Source: Natronocalculus amylovorans
GTDB lineage: Archaea > Halobacteriota > Halobacteria > Halobacteriales > Haloferacaceae
DNA: 64,000 nucleotides
Assembly: GCF_023638035.1 (NCBI RefSeq)
Contig: NZ_JAKRVX010000002.1
Location: 1 to 64,000 of the forward strand
Direction: 5' to 3'
Every line of letters starts with the position of its first letter. The first letter of the stretch is position 1. The notes beneath the pieces were generated by a model. That model saw only the letters and a list, made by a program, of their open reading frames with translations. It made no database searches and was not told the DNA's origin. The position numbers and the translations under genes were made by a program. Of this stretch, positions 33,851-43,193 are shown one piece after another.

Positions 33851-34510
33851 TCACACTGCCCACGTCTCTTCTGTATAACACATCTCCCAAAACTGGTGCT
33901 CCAATCGAGCGCTGGTGAGGAACGCCTCAGTCATTGCGTCGTGTTCACCCGGATACTGTTCTGCACACCGATCGACAAACTCGCGCATCCACGCAACAGC
34001 ATCTCGAAACTCATCGCTCGTATACTTTTCAATAAACGCGGTGTATTTGTGCGTTGTGTCCGCCTGTTCGGCCATGTGATCGGCAATATCGAGATATCCT
34101 TGTCCACATGGGTAGATTGCCGCACTAATTTCTGCGATTGACCCCTCGTATGCGGTTCGAACGAGGAAGTTCGTGTATGCGACACACGTTGGGACTTTTG
34201 TGACCGATTCCAAATCCGCTGGTGTCAGCCCCCATTCCGACGCAAACTCCCGATGAAGATCCATCTCGTAATCCAGTATCGTGTGTGCAACGTCCATCAG
34301 ATGTGTCATATCCGCTTCTGTATCTGCTTTTGAACTCGCGATCGCAAACACCCGGGCGTAATCCAACAAATAGCGGTAATCCTGTTTGACCCAGTGGAGA
34401 AATGCATCTTCATCGAGCGTTCCTGCGGCTAACTCGACAACAAACGGATGTGATTTTTGTGCGGTCCAAATGTCCTCGCCAGCGGTGAGAAGCTGTGTAC
34501 TGAAACTCAT
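33851..34510 (-). CDS. tenA: TenA/thiaminase II-family protein
   Basis: A 219-residue all-helical protein of the TenA family. Features are HPFVVELAAGTLDEDAFLHWVKQDYRYLLDYARVFAI, IYPCGQGYLDIA and FLTSARLEHQFWEMCY with the late catalytic Glu. The cysteine of a classical TenA is probably that of IYPCGQGY. It probably salvages thiamin pyrimidine. No thi gene is adjacent. Confidence 0.9.
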   Translation of the reverse strand: MSFSTQLLTAGEDIWTAQKSHPFVVELAAGTLDEDAFLHWVKQDYRYLLDYARVFAIASSKADTEADMTHLMDVAHTILDYEMDLHREFASEWGLTPADLESVTKVPTCVAYTNFLVRTAYEGSIAEISAAIYPCGQGYLDIADHMAEQADTTHKYTAFIEKYTSDEFRDAVAWMREFVDRCAEQYPGEHDAMTEAFLTSARLEHQFWEMCYTEETWAV

Positions 34511-34632
34511 CCTATCTGAAGAGAGGTCAGTACACCCAAATATATGTTAGTGGTATTACTTGAGAATATCTATGCTGAAAATACAGTCCCGACTCCAAAT
34601 GCAGCGATAAGAGAAGAGTGATTGACGATTGA

Positions 34633-34896
34633 CTACTGGTCTTTACCGCCGTCAGTGAGGGTCCGCTGTGAGAGGACCTCATCAGCAAGCATATTTGCTT
34701 CAGCCGGGAGCGGTCGGTTGCCATCGCGGCAGGCGCGACCAATCCGGTCTGCAAGCACAGTTACGTCTTGACCGGTGCCTTCCGTGGCGACGCGTTCGAA
34801 CGTTTGTCCATACATTGGAGCTGTCCGGTTGCCTTCTTCATCAAGGCTTGCATCAATCACGTATCGTACTTGTTTCACCGCTTCCTCCGGGTGCAT
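34633..34896 (-). CDS. Small haloarchaeal protein, unknown function
   Basis: An 87-residue acidic protein. A TATA-like TTTATAAG on the minus strand lies about 25 bp before the ATG at 34896, which fits a leaderless transcript from that ATG. The alternative ATG 34911 would be too close to the box. Most of the chain looks helical (EEAVKQVRYVIDASLDEEGN, LPAEANMLADEVLSQ). No family recognised. Confidence 0.68.
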   Translation of the reverse strand: MHPEEAVKQVRYVIDASLDEEGNRTAPMYGQTFERVATEGTGQDVTVLADRIGRACRDGNRPLPAEANMLADEVLSQRTLTDGGKDQ

Positions 34897-34952
34897 ACTC
34901 GTACATTCCATAGCGTTCCTTATAAATTTACTCTGATTCGGAATTGAGTAAA

Positions 34953-35252
34953 TTACTCTCGCGAACGATCGATCGTTCGACACATCGATCGGAGATATTC
35001 AGCGGCAACAAGCGGTTCGTGACCGAGTAGTGGCCGGACAGTATCACACCCATGTAAGAGTTGTTCTCGAGTCTGTCCGGGTGGGAGTTTGTTAGTCACA
35101 ACCGTCTCGACAGTGTTGAGAAGTGGTAGTACGTCCGATCGGTTTCCCGTTCGTGCGCTTGATTCGGCTTCCGAAAGCAGTTGGACCAGCGTATCAGACA
35201 CGTCTTCAGGAAGGTCGTCACTCACGGCAGTCGGTAGACGCGAGGAGAACAA
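34953..35252 (-). CDS. Small helical haloarchaeal protein, unknown function
   Basis: A 99-residue mostly helical acidic protein (LPEDVSDTLVQLLSEAESSARTGNRSDVLPLLNTVETVVTNK), likely a helical bundle. It is 41 bp upstream of the 87-residue protein on the same strand and is probably independent, given the TATA box between them. Its start at ATG 35252 lies 55 bp from the divergent inositol phosphatase gene. Function unknown. Confidence 0.65.
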   Translation of the reverse strand: MFSSRLPTAVSDDLPEDVSDTLVQLLSEAESSARTGNRSDVLPLLNTVETVVTNKLPPGQTREQLLHGCDTVRPLLGHEPLVAAEYLRSMCRTIDRSRE

Positions 35253-35306
35253 AAAAGCTACAAAAACGATCGAAACCGGAGTCTATACCACCGCGACTGA
35301 GAGAGT

Positions 35307-36116
35307 ATGCACATGACAACATCGCCGCGTCGATCGACTGTTGCGGCTGCGGCAGCCAACGCTGGTGCAGCAGTTGCGATGGACCGATTTCGCACCGGAA
35401 TCGATATTGAGACAAAAGACGGGAAGACGGATGTCGTCACCGAAGCCGATCGACTGGCCCAACGAGAAGTCATCAAGGTAATCAAAGAATCATTTCCAGA
35501 CGATGCGATCGTCGGTGAGGAAGATGATGAACTCAAATCAGTCCCAGATAACGGTCCCGCGTGGGTTATTGACCCGATTGATGGAACAAACAACTATGTC
35601 CGAAATATTAGACTGTGGGGGACTGCTGTAGCGGCCGTTATCGATGGCGAGCCGGTCGCAGCTGCGAACGTGTTCCCCGCGCTTGGTGACACCTACACCG
35701 CAGATGAGACACAAGCCTACAGAAACGGCGAGCCAATTGCAGTTTCAACAGAAGAGGATCCACAGCGATGTGCAGTCTGTCCAACTATCTGGTGGGATTT
35801 CGACAACAGAGATGAGTATGCTCGGGCAACGAGTGCGATCGTCCACCAATTCGGCGATTTGCGGCGATATGGCTGTGCGCAAGCGGCATTATCGCTTGTC
35901 GCATCCGGATCGCTTGATGGTGTGAATACGAACATCCAGCCAAATCCGTGGGATACCGTTGCTGGAGTCCACCTTATTCGTTCCGCAGGTGGCATGGTGA
36001 CTGACATTCATGGCGATCGGTGGAGACACGATTCCACTGGCCTTGTTGCATCAAGTGGGGCTATCCACGGCGAAGTATTGCAAGCGACCCGTGCGATTGA
36101 ACAACTGGATGACTGA
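35307..36116 (+). CDS. Inositol monophosphatase family protein
   Basis: A 269-residue sugar-phosphatase-fold enzyme (IMPase/FBPase family). Metal-binding motifs are intact: VGEEDDELK, WVIDPIDGTNNYVRNI (DPIDGT) and NPWDTVAGVHLIRSAGGMVTD (WD motif). It should hydrolyse inositol phosphates, fructose-1,6-bisphosphate or related compounds with Mg2+. ATG 35313 is an alternative start. It stands upstream of the Lrp gene (42 bp), same direction. Confidence 0.93.
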   Translation: MHMTTSPRRSTVAAAAANAGAAVAMDRFRTGIDIETKDGKTDVVTEADRLAQREVIKVIKESFPDDAIVGEEDDELKSVPDNGPAWVIDPIDGTNNYVRNIRLWGTAVAAVIDGEPVAAANVFPALGDTYTADETQAYRNGEPIAVSTEEDPQRCAVCPTIWWDFDNRDEYARATSAIVHQFGDLRRYGCAQAALSLVASGSLDGVNTNIQPNPWDTVAGVHLIRSAGGMVTDIHGDRWRHDSTGLVASSGAIHGEVLQATRAIEQLDD

Positions 36117-36158
36117 GCAAGGTTTTCAGTTTGGAGGCTCAAATAATGGTATACGCAA

Positions 36159-36617
36159 ATGTCCGATATGGAACTAGATGACACGGATCGAGCGATCCTC
36201 CGTATTCTCCAAGAAAACGCGCGAACACCGTTTAGCGAGATTGCACGCCGGATTGAAATGTCAAGCGCGACCGTCCACGATCGTGTTGGCCGACTCGAAG
36301 ACGCAGGCGTGATCAACGGGTATCACGCAGATGTCGACGCGAAAAAAGTTGGGTACGGCGTCTCGGCGCTTGTCGGACTCCGTGTTGAACAAGGAAGAGA
36401 GGAAGATGCCCTGTCTCGACTCCGTGAGATCGACGGTGTCCAAGCAATCCATCTGACAACTGGTGAGTGGGATGTCATGCTTCGTGTGTATGCAAAAGAT
36501 ACAGACGCACTTCGAGATCTGATGTTTGATAACGTTGCTGCAATGGATGGCTTCTCACGATCGCAGACGATGATTATTCTTGGAACGGATTACGAATCAG
36601 CCGGGCCGCCGATTTAG
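36159..36617 (+). CDS. Lrp/AsnC family transcriptional regulator
   Basis: A 152-residue regulator with an N-terminal helix-turn-helix (DRAILRILQENARTPFSEIARRIEMSSATVHDRVGRLEDAGVI) and a C-terminal AsnC ligand-binding domain (HLTTGEWDVMLRVYAKDTDALRDLM). It likely responds to amino acids. Targets unknown; the neighbouring genes are not amino-acid genes. Confidence 0.93.
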   Translation: MSDMELDDTDRAILRILQENARTPFSEIARRIEMSSATVHDRVGRLEDAGVINGYHADVDAKKVGYGVSALVGLRVEQGREEDALSRLREIDGVQAIHLTTGEWDVMLRVYAKDTDALRDLMFDNVAAMDGFSRSQTMIILGTDYESAGPPI

Positions 36618-36676
36618 TTCGGTGTGCTCTTTCAGCGCACACGACCGCAATACTAAATTCCCTCGTCCTCTCGTAT

Positions 36677-37819
36677 GTGAATATGGCTGCTGTCTCCGAT
36701 CGACTGTCTGAAGATCCAGAAGCACTCTGGGGTGGAACAGTGCTTGCCCTCCTTGCAGCGCTCATTGGAGGATCTGCACTGTTCCCACAGACTGTGTATG
36801 ATGGATTTGTGTGGAAATATTTCTGGGGCCCCGTTGTTGCAGATGGTGCAGGTGCGTCCTGTGCGGTCCGATCTGGTGGGGAAACGTCACTGCTATTCAG
36901 TCTAAACGACTGTGCAACTGCAACCGGCGTGGTTGCGGAGCCTGGATACACTACAATTTCGACACTGAGCTACGCGCTTATTTTGGTGTTAATGCTGGTT
37001 GGTATTGTGTTCCTTATCCGTCGCCTCGATATTGGTGACGAACCTGGCCTCTTTTTTGCACTGTTTCCGTTCATGCTCTTTGGTGGATCGCTTCGAACCG
37101 TTGAAGATGTCGGCATTGCACTTGGTGGCGGTGCCGAAGCACTGATTCCGTTCCCATGGAGCGCGTTTCTAATTAGTCCGTTTATCTACTTCACTGTCTT
37201 TTTAATCACGCTTATCGCACTACTGATTTCTGTCGGTGCGGAGCGACAAGAGCTTGTAAGCCGATATGAGTATCCACTTGCAGCGATCGGTTCACTTGCG
37301 TTCGGTGCAACACTCGTCTACTACGGGTATGTTGCGGCGACAACAGAGGTGATCAATGTTGTCTGGGCTGTTCCAATCATCACGCTCGGCGGAGCGACAG
37401 TAATTACGGCAATCACATGGTATGTGACACAAAACTATGCACCACACATCAATGCTGGAACTGGATTTGCCGGTGCGATCGTTGTCTGGGGCCACACAGT
37501 TGACGGTGTTGCAAACGTTCTGAGTTTGGACTGGTCGAGTCAGCTTGGCATTCCAAACTACTCGCCAAAACACGTCGTCAACGGGGCGATCATTGATCTA
37601 ATGAGTGCTGTACAACCGGCATCAGTCTCTGCAGCAATCGGAACCGCATGGCCGTTCCTCTTTGTGAAGGTTGGTGCAGCACTGTTCGTTGTCTGGCTGT
37701 TTGAACCCGAAATGTTTGAGGAAAGTCCGCGATACTCGTGGGTGTTATTGATTGCGGTACTTGCAGTCGGGCTTGGACCGGGGACCCGTGATTTCCTCCG
37801 TGCAACCCTCGGTGTGTAA
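36677..37819 (+). CDS. DUF63 family integral membrane protein
   Basis: A 380-residue membrane protein with about eight hydrophobic segments, matching the archaeal DUF63 family in length and pattern. An N-terminal polar region is followed by PTVYDGFVWKYFWGPVVADG-type luminal loop and RTVEDVGIALGGG. FAGAIVVWGHTVDGVANVLSLDW is a conserved block with acidic and His residues inside the membrane. Function unknown. Start at ATG 36677 or ATG 36683. Confidence 0.88.
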   Translation: MNMAAVSDRLSEDPEALWGGTVLALLAALIGGSALFPQTVYDGFVWKYFWGPVVADGAGASCAVRSGGETSLLFSLNDCATATGVVAEPGYTTISTLSYALILVLMLVGIVFLIRRLDIGDEPGLFFALFPFMLFGGSLRTVEDVGIALGGGAEALIPFPWSAFLISPFIYFTVFLITLIALLISVGAERQELVSRYEYPLAAIGSLAFGATLVYYGYVAATTEVINVVWAVPIITLGGATVITAITWYVTQNYAPHINAGTGFAGAIVVWGHTVDGVANVLSLDWSSQLGIPNYSPKHVVNGAIIDLMSAVQPASVSAAIGTAWPFLFVKVGAALFVVWLFEPEMFEESPRYSWVLLIAVLAVGLGPGTRDFLRATLGV

Positions 37820-37820
37820 A

Positions 37821-38240
37821 CTAAGAGGAAACTTTTCCGGCTGCACTCACGGTAATGACGGTACAGTCCAATTTTTCACGAAGGAACGAGTCAATATCTG
37901 GGTCTGAGAGGAACTTTCGCACCATTCGCCGCCAGCGACCGGCCTGTTTTGAACCAATCACAACGACATCTGCACCTTCCGCTGCCACCTCTTCGAGAAT
38001 CGTCTCTTCGACAAGAAACCCTTTTCTAACGACGTATCGTGCAGTAGGAATTCGCCCAAACCGCCGCTCAACTGCGCGTTTGAGTTCGGTCCGAGTTGCA
38101 TGCGTACTATTCTGATAAAGATCAACATGGAGAATGGTCAGCTCTGCATCCCGGTCCTCGGCAACGCGAATCGCCTCTCCAACAGTTGCCTCTGAATGTT
38201 TGGTTAAGGGATATCGAACTGGAACCACGACAAGCGTCAT
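37821..38240 (-). CDS. Universal stress protein (UspA-like)
   Basis: A 139-residue Usp-fold protein. The ATP-binding loop is GADVVVIGSKQAGRWRRMVRKFLSDPDIDSFL, with GSKQAGRW in place of the usual GTHGRxG, so ATP binding may be altered. It starts MTLVVVPVRYPLTKHSEATV; ATG 38240 fits the family start. It is convergent with DUF63, 1 bp apart. Confidence 0.88.
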   Translation of the reverse strand: MTLVVVPVRYPLTKHSEATVGEAIRVAEDRDAELTILHVDLYQNSTHATRTELKRAVERRFGRIPTARYVVRKGFLVEETILEEVAAEGADVVVIGSKQAGRWRRMVRKFLSDPDIDSFLREKLDCTVITVSAAGKVSS

Positions 38241-38329
38241 TACATACAACTCTCGCTGCGTGAAGGTAAAAGCAACACTGCTGATGGAAGGCTTATGTTA
38301 CCAATCAACACATAGATGGACTATAGGCA

Positions 38330-39694
38330 CTATGGCTCGGTGAAGCGGATCCGATCGCTTACTGTTGGGGTAATCCCGAACTGCCTCGCATATTCTGCGA
38401 GTACCTCATGTTGTACACCATGGTCAGAAACGTGATGGTGTGTATCGATCGCTGGGAACTCATGATCGGAGTGGAGCAGATACTCTGCGGTGGCGACAGT
38501 GTATGTCCGATCTTCAGCAACTGGTTCGCCATTAACTGCTGCATCGAGAAGCGTTTCCCCTGCGGCATCCCACGTTACGGTTGCATTACTGATGTGGCCG
38601 TGCCACCACTCATCCTCACCGAAATCAACGGTTGATACCGCAAGCTGTTCAAACAGTTCCCACAGCTCTTCACCAGTTACTGCTGCGGTGACAATCGGCT
38701 CCTCGAACGGAATAACGCTGATAAAATCTGCAACCGTGACATCACCGTTGAGTGGCGGCCCCGATCGAATTCCACCGCTATTTTGCAGTCCAACGTCTGC
38801 ATCTGCGGCCCACCGATATGCATCCGCGACGAAGTTCCCGATTCGACATTCACCACCATGAACCGTCTCTGGATCGCGAACGATCGGCGTCTCAACATGA
38901 CCAACAACCGTATCGACACCAGCTGACTCAAGGCGATGCTGGAGCGAACGTTTCACTGACTCGATAACAGGAGCGCCAGCAACGTCGTGGCGCTTAACCG
39001 TGACATCGTCACCGCTCAGTGTAACCTCAAGCACTGCGTGGCCATTCACACCTGGCCGTGTAAGAACGGTCCCATTGATTTGATCAATTCGTTCGCGATG
39101 GACATGCCCACCAAGAATTACATCAATATCGATCGCTTCTGCAAGCGCATCATCTCCAGCGCCCAGATGCGACAGGGCAACAATGTAATCAACATCTTTT
39201 GAGCGGAGCTCTGCCACTGCGCGTGCTGCGGCATCTATTGGATCATCGAAGACAAGATCAGCAGCAGTTGGGTTTATTGAGGGTGTTGCAGGATCGGTAA
39301 CACCAAAAAACCCGACAGTAGAGCCATTCACCGTCCGAGTTGTGGTTGGAACCACACCGACATCTGCACCGAATCGATCCCCGTCCGAATCACGGATATT
39401 TGCATTCACCCACGTCTGTGGTGCATCTGCAACCAGATCGATCGTTGCAGCAAGCCCATAATCAAAATCGTGGTTCCCAAACGTTGCAACATCGGTACCG
39501 ATCTGTCGATACAGATCAAGTGCCTGCCGCCCATCGCTGACGAGTGATGTAACACCAGGTGCGGTGTTATCACCAGTTCCAACAACGAGCGAATTCGCGT
39601 CGCTCAGCGAGGAAATAAGTCCTGCAAACCGGCCAACTCGTGTCGGATCGTCGTAAACATTCTCGATATCAGAATAGTGGAGAAGCCGAACCAT
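38330..39694 (-). CDS. 5'-nucleotidase/2',3'-cyclic phosphodiesterase-like metallophosphoesterase
   Basis: A 454-residue cytoplasmic protein of the UshA/CpdB family. An N-terminal metallophosphatase domain has LLHYSDIENVYDDP, VVGTGDN (GDx), FGNHDFDYG (GNHD), ALSHLGAGDD and ILGGHVHRE. The C-terminal 5_nucleotid_C domain follows, with NSGGIRSGPPLNGDVTVADFISVIPFEEP. In motif I the usual DxH reads D-I-E, so a metal ligand is replaced by Glu. No signal peptide or S-layer anchor is visible. Start ATG 39694 (MVRLLHYSD) is chosen over 39724. Confidence 0.9.
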   Translation of the reverse strand: MVRLLHYSDIENVYDDPTRVGRFAGLISSLSDANSLVVGTGDNTAPGVTSLVSDGRQALDLYRQIGTDVATFGNHDFDYGLAATIDLVADAPQTWVNANIRDSDGDRFGADVGVVPTTTRTVNGSTVGFFGVTDPATPSINPTAADLVFDDPIDAAARAVAELRSKDVDYIVALSHLGAGDDALAEAIDIDVILGGHVHRERIDQINGTVLTRPGVNGHAVLEVTLSGDDVTVKRHDVAGAPVIESVKRSLQHRLESAGVDTVVGHVETPIVRDPETVHGGECRIGNFVADAYRWAADADVGLQNSGGIRSGPPLNGDVTVADFISVIPFEEPIVTAAVTGEELWELFEQLAVSTVDFGEDEWWHGHISNATVTWDAAGETLLDAAVNGEPVAEDRTYTVATAEYLLHSDHEFPAIDTHHHVSDHGVQHEVLAEYARQFGITPTVSDRIRFTEP

Positions 39695-39753
39695 ATGACA
39701 GAGTGGTGCTGGTGGCTGCTTCAAACCGTCGGCTTCTGCTCGGCGCGCAGCAC

Positions 39754-39954
39754 CTAATCTTCGAGTTTAAATGCAACCTCGACTTCCGCCTGATACTCTC
39801 TATTTTCAACGGTTGCGAGTTCAACACCGAGCTCTTTGACTTCAATCCAGTGGACGTTATCGAGCGTCTCAGTTGCTCGATCGATCGCATCGTCCGCTGC
39901 GTCATCGAAGCTTTCTGTGCTTTTACCAATCAGTGTAACTTTCTTATATACCAT
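39754..39954 (-). CDS. Dodecin family flavin-binding protein
   Basis: A 66-residue dodecin that forms hollow dodecamers storing or quenching flavins (lumiflavin and riboflavin in haloarchaea). Typical pattern: [45 protein letters not shown], with the flavin-stacking Trp (HWIEV) and the Gln in [10 protein letters not shown]. Complete and acidic, as in Halobacterium dodecin. Confidence 0.96.
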   Translation of the reverse strand: MVYKKVTLIGKSTESFDDAADDAIDRATETLDNVHWIEVKELGVELATVENREYQAEVEVAFKLED

Positions 39955-40029
39955 TGCACATGCTATCTCGCGGCACAGTGGTAAAAACGTAGGTGGTACA
40001 ACAGTGACAGGTCCGTGGTGTCGCTGCGA

Positions 40030-40371
40030 TCAGGCCCAACTATGTGGGTAGACAACTTCAAAGTCGCCGTCTCTGTCGACGCCGATTATTGCCCAATCAT
40101 ACGGTGGCTTTGCTGACCGAAGATATGTGAGAAGTGTTTCTGCTGACTGTTTCCATGTAACGAAACACCGAAGCCGTGGATAGTCTGTTGTATCCTCACC
40201 TTCAAGAAGTCGTTCGGGTGATTCCACGTCGCTTTCACACATTGGTGTGACAAGCACGCGCCGCCATTTGCGTTCTGCAATAAATTGCATTTCCTCCTCG
40301 TCTATGGCGTATCCGAGGCGTTTGAATACGGTTCTCGCCTCCTCGCTTGGTGGCATGGTAACAGTTGCCAT
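40030..40371 (-). CDS. Haloarchaeal protein, probably DUF7116
   Basis: A 113-residue acidic soluble protein beginning MATVTMPPSEEARTVFKRLGYAI, which I tentatively recall as DUF7116, a haloarchaea-specific family of unknown function. Further blocks are AERKWRRVLVTPM and RLRCFVTWKQSAETLLTYL. It contains one Cys (RCFV). The family assignment is uncertain; that the gene is real is well supported by composition and intact frame. Confidence 0.75.
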   Translation of the reverse strand: MATVTMPPSEEARTVFKRLGYAIDEEEMQFIAERKWRRVLVTPMCESDVESPERLLEGEDTTDYPRLRCFVTWKQSAETLLTYLRSAKPPYDWAIIGVDRDGDFEVVYPHSWA

Positions 40372-40450
40372 CTAGACTCAGATTGCGACCGTTGGGTGAT
40401 AAAGGTTCGCACAAATCAGTTTCTCTGGAGGAATATCACCAATAGTGAAA

Positions 40451-40696
40451 TTATTCGTGTGCTGCGTCCCACTCTTCGGGCTTCCGGATATTCCCACAGT
40501 TATTGCACTCTATCTTACCCATGGTATCCATCGCATTATCAAAACTTTCGCAGTTTGAACAGACATAGCCCCAACGGTTACTGCTGTCTTTGCTGGAGTA
40601 GACCGCATAAAATGGTGCTTCGCTGCCACGCTCTGCGTCCGATCGATCAATAAAGACAGACTCGCCGCGTTCAGTTGTTGCAGATTCAAGTGCCAT
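40451..40696 (-). CDS. DUF5816 family small zinc-ribbon protein
   Basis: An 81-residue protein with a zinc-ribbon C-terminus (YVCSNCESFDNAMDTMGKIECNNCGNIRKPEEWDAAHE: two CxxC pairs) and an N-terminal beta segment (PFYAVYSSKDSSNRWG). I recognise DUF5816, which is sometimes mis-annotated as GNAT. It is probably nucleic-acid- or metal-binding. Function unknown. Confidence 0.85.
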   Translation of the reverse strand: MALESATTERGESVFIDRSDAERGSEAPFYAVYSSKDSSNRWGYVCSNCESFDNAMDTMGKIECNNCGNIRKPEEWDAAHE

Positions 40697-40759
40697 ACTA
40701 GTTGTATCGCTCAGCGGCGATTTAATTTTGTAGGTGAAAAAGCGGGTCCTGTTCTGCTC

Positions 40760-41125
40760 TTACGTTCTGAAACTTTCACCACAGCCACATTCTGCGGTGA
40801 TATTTGGATTCTCAACAGTGAACCCTGCAGCCTGTAGCCCATCTTCGTATTCAAGCCGGCTGCCGCCAATATAGTTCAGACTTGCAGGATCGACAAATAC
40901 ACGGAGCCCATGGTGTTCAGTCACCGTATCGTTCTCCTCGGGCTCGGTGTCAAATCGCATTCCGTACGAGAGTCCCGCACAGCCGCCTTGTTGAACAAAC
41001 AGCCGGAGGCCACTCACATCGGTGTCCATATTTTCGCTCTCCAACAGCGCAAGTGCCTTGTCGGCTGCTGCTGGTGTCACTTCGACGGCGGTACTCGACG
41101 TTCCGTCGATCGATTCAGTACTCAT
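40760..41125 (-). CDS. Iron-sulfur cluster carrier, HesB/IscA family
   Basis: A 121-residue A-type carrier that delivers Fe-S clusters to apo-proteins. The three invariant cysteines are in GGCAGLSYGMRF and CGCGESF. The start at ATG 41125 (MSTESIDG) was chosen because the residues upstream are basic and unlike the family. It is likely to work with the SUF system (sufB in this window). Downstream of hisD on the same strand, but not overlapping. Confidence 0.94.
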   Translation of the reverse strand: MSTESIDGTSSTAVEVTPAAADKALALLESENMDTDVSGLRLFVQQGGCAGLSYGMRFDTEPEENDTVTEHHGLRVFVDPASLNYIGGSRLEYEDGLQAAGFTVENPNITAECGCGESFRT

Positions 41126-41192
41126 ACAGACAGATATCGGCTCAAGGATGTTAACTGTGACGCCGAGCCACACACAGCGAAACCAACGGTGG

Positions 41193-42470
41193 TTACGATT
41201 CGTCCGAAAAGCGTACGCGGACACTTTCGGCGTGTGCGTCAAGCCCCTCTGCCTCTGCGAGCGTTGTGATTGTCTCTGTCAGCTCTGCGAGCGCATCTTC
41301 GGACAGCCGTTGGACCGTTGTCGATCGCATAAACGTATCAACTGACAGCCCACCGAACCGTTTCGCACCACCGTTCGTTGGCAGTACGTGGTTTGTGCCG
41401 GATGCATAGTCGCCGGCGGCGATCGGCGTAAACGGCCCTAAAAAGACACTGCCCGCAGAGTCGATCCGGTCGAGTAGGGCTTCATCATCCGCTGCCTGAA
41501 TCGAGAGGTGCTCCGCGGCATACTCTTCAGCAAACAGCACCGCTTCTGACATCGATCGGGCAAGCAACACACCGCTTGCATCGTTTGTCAGCGCTGCTCG
41601 AATCGTCTCTGATCGGTCACGCTCGCCTGCTTGGCGATCGGCCTCAGTGGCAATCTCGGCTGCAAGCGACGCATCATCTGTCACTGCAACAACCGAGGAG
41701 TTTGGGTCGTGTTCGGCTTGGGCAACCAGATCTGAAGCAACGGTCGTCGCATCAGCAGTCTCATCAGCAAGTACCAGTCCCTCAGATGGGCCTGCAAGGA
41801 AGTCAATCTCGACATCGCCTCGAACCGCTGCCTTCGCGGCAGTCACCCATTTGTTCCCTGGCCCAACAACTTTCTGCGCTGCAGTCACGGTTTCGGTTCC
41901 GTATGCAAGCGCACCGATCGCCTGTGCGCCACCAACCTGATACACTGCATCAGCACCCGCAACGTGAATCGCTGCAAGCGTGACCGGATTTATTGGCTCA
42001 GCTGGCGGGGTGGCGACAGCAACGTGTTCAACCCCTGCAACCTTCGCTGGAATAACACCCATCAGCGCGCTGGATGGGTATGCTGCGGTCCCACCCGGGG
42101 CATACACACCCACACGTTCAAGCGGTCGATAGCGTCGGCCTAACTCCCGACCGTCAAACGATTCTCGCCAGTCTGCTGGCCGTTGTCGTTCGTGAAACTC
42201 GCGGATGTTTGCGGCGGCGTGTTCGATCGCTGCTCGAGTTTCCGTATCAATTTCAGTATATGCGCGTTCGGCCTGGTCAGTCACATCAATATTGCCAACC
42301 TCGACGCCATCAAACTCCCGAGAAAACTGTCGAACCGCAACATCACCCTCCGTTCGAACGCGATCGATAATATCGCGAACATCTCCCCGAACGGCATCAA
42401 TACCTGCATCACGCTCAAAAAACGCGCTCCGTTCGGATGGAGACAGATCAGCAATCGTCGTAACGTTCAT
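41193..42470 (-). CDS. hisD: Histidinol dehydrogenase
   Basis: A 425-residue enzyme for the last two steps of histidine synthesis, histidinol to histidine with 2 NAD+. Diagnostic blocks are GRRYRPLERVGVYAPGGTAAYPSS, QVGGAQAIGALAYGTETV, VVGPGNKWVTAAKA and FLAGPSEGLVLAD, with the catalytic/zinc residues in the AEHDPNSSVVAVTDD and GTNHVLPTNGGAKRFGGLSVDTFM region. Length normal. It stands alone; the rest of the his pathway is elsewhere. Confidence 0.96.
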   Translation of the reverse strand: MNVTTIADLSPSERSAFFERDAGIDAVRGDVRDIIDRVRTEGDVAVRQFSREFDGVEVGNIDVTDQAERAYTEIDTETRAAIEHAAANIREFHERQRPADWRESFDGRELGRRYRPLERVGVYAPGGTAAYPSSALMGVIPAKVAGVEHVAVATPPAEPINPVTLAAIHVAGADAVYQVGGAQAIGALAYGTETVTAAQKVVGPGNKWVTAAKAAVRGDVEIDFLAGPSEGLVLADETADATTVASDLVAQAEHDPNSSVVAVTDDASLAAEIATEADRQAGERDRSETIRAALTNDASGVLLARSMSEAVLFAEEYAAEHLSIQAADDEALLDRIDSAGSVFLGPFTPIAAGDYASGTNHVLPTNGGAKRFGGLSVDTFMRSTTVQRLSEDALAELTETITTLAEAEGLDAHAESVRVRFSDES

Positions 42471-42516
42471 ACACTCGCTTGGAGAGGGCGTCGAAAAACC
42501 GTTTCCATCACATTAC

Positions 42517-42726
42517 TTAGTCAATTGATCTGATTCCGGTGATGTCGAGAAGGCCCCAGATAAACAGATAACACATCAGTCCAAACGCGAGGAGTACGAT
42601 CGGCGCAGCAAGCGCGAGCGAGATAGAATATGGGAGGAAAATCCGGGTTGTCCCCCGAATGATGAAACTCAGAAAAATGAGCCCGAATGAAGCGAGCGCA
42701 AGTGTGACGAAGCGGCTCCGGTCCAT
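42517..42726 (-). CDS. Small two-TM membrane protein, unknown function
   Basis: A 69-residue protein with two hydrophobic helices (about residues 6-24 and 33-60) and charged ends. It sits 47 bp upstream of hisD on the same strand. No family recognised. The 278 bp to the next gene (42727-43004) are AT-rich around 42830-42900 and hold no ORF I can support. Confidence 0.6.
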   Translation of the reverse strand: MDRSRFVTLALASFGLIFLSFIIRGTTRIFLPYSISLALAAPIVLLAFGLMCYLFIWGLLDITGIRSID

Positions 42727-43004
42727 GCCACAGTTCGGCGTGAGAACGTGATGAACGTTCCGCTGTGGCTTAGGGACGCACCCCGTTGAAACGACCGTTT
42801 TGGATAGGCTGGTACGTTGTAGCTAGTTACTACTCAGATACATATTGTTCACAGTCAGTTCCTACAGTTATAGTAGTTAATTTATACCTATCTACCTACC
42901 TGTTGAGGATCGATTCAGTTCGAATCGTCGGTGAACGTACGCGTGAGTGTGCGTTCGCTAACTGAACTTCCGGGACACAGGGGATCTGTGCCCATATCCA
43001 ATAT

Positions 43005-43193
43005 ATGTCGCACTCAAATCAAGAAGATAAACCCACAGACGACATCGCTAAGCAATCCGCCACTGAGGAGTCACAAGACAGTGAACCACTTTCAACCGAG
43101 ATCGATCGGACCACTGGCCTACTACCTACTTTTGGGTTGCTTGGGCTTGTTTGCGGCATCGGATTGCACCTCTACATAAAACGACATGACTGA
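43005..43193 (+). CDS. Small one-TM protein, probably coupled to the next gene
   Basis: A 62-residue protein. An acidic, disordered N-terminus (about 40 residues) is followed by a single hydrophobic helix (GLLPTFGLLGLVCGIGLHLYI) and a basic KRHD end. Its stop overlaps the start of the large surface protein by 8 bp, so translation may be coupled. No family recognised. Confidence 0.5.
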   Translation: MSHSNQEDKPTDDIAKQSATEESQDSEPLSTEIDRTTGLLPTFGLLGLVCGIGLHLYIKRHD

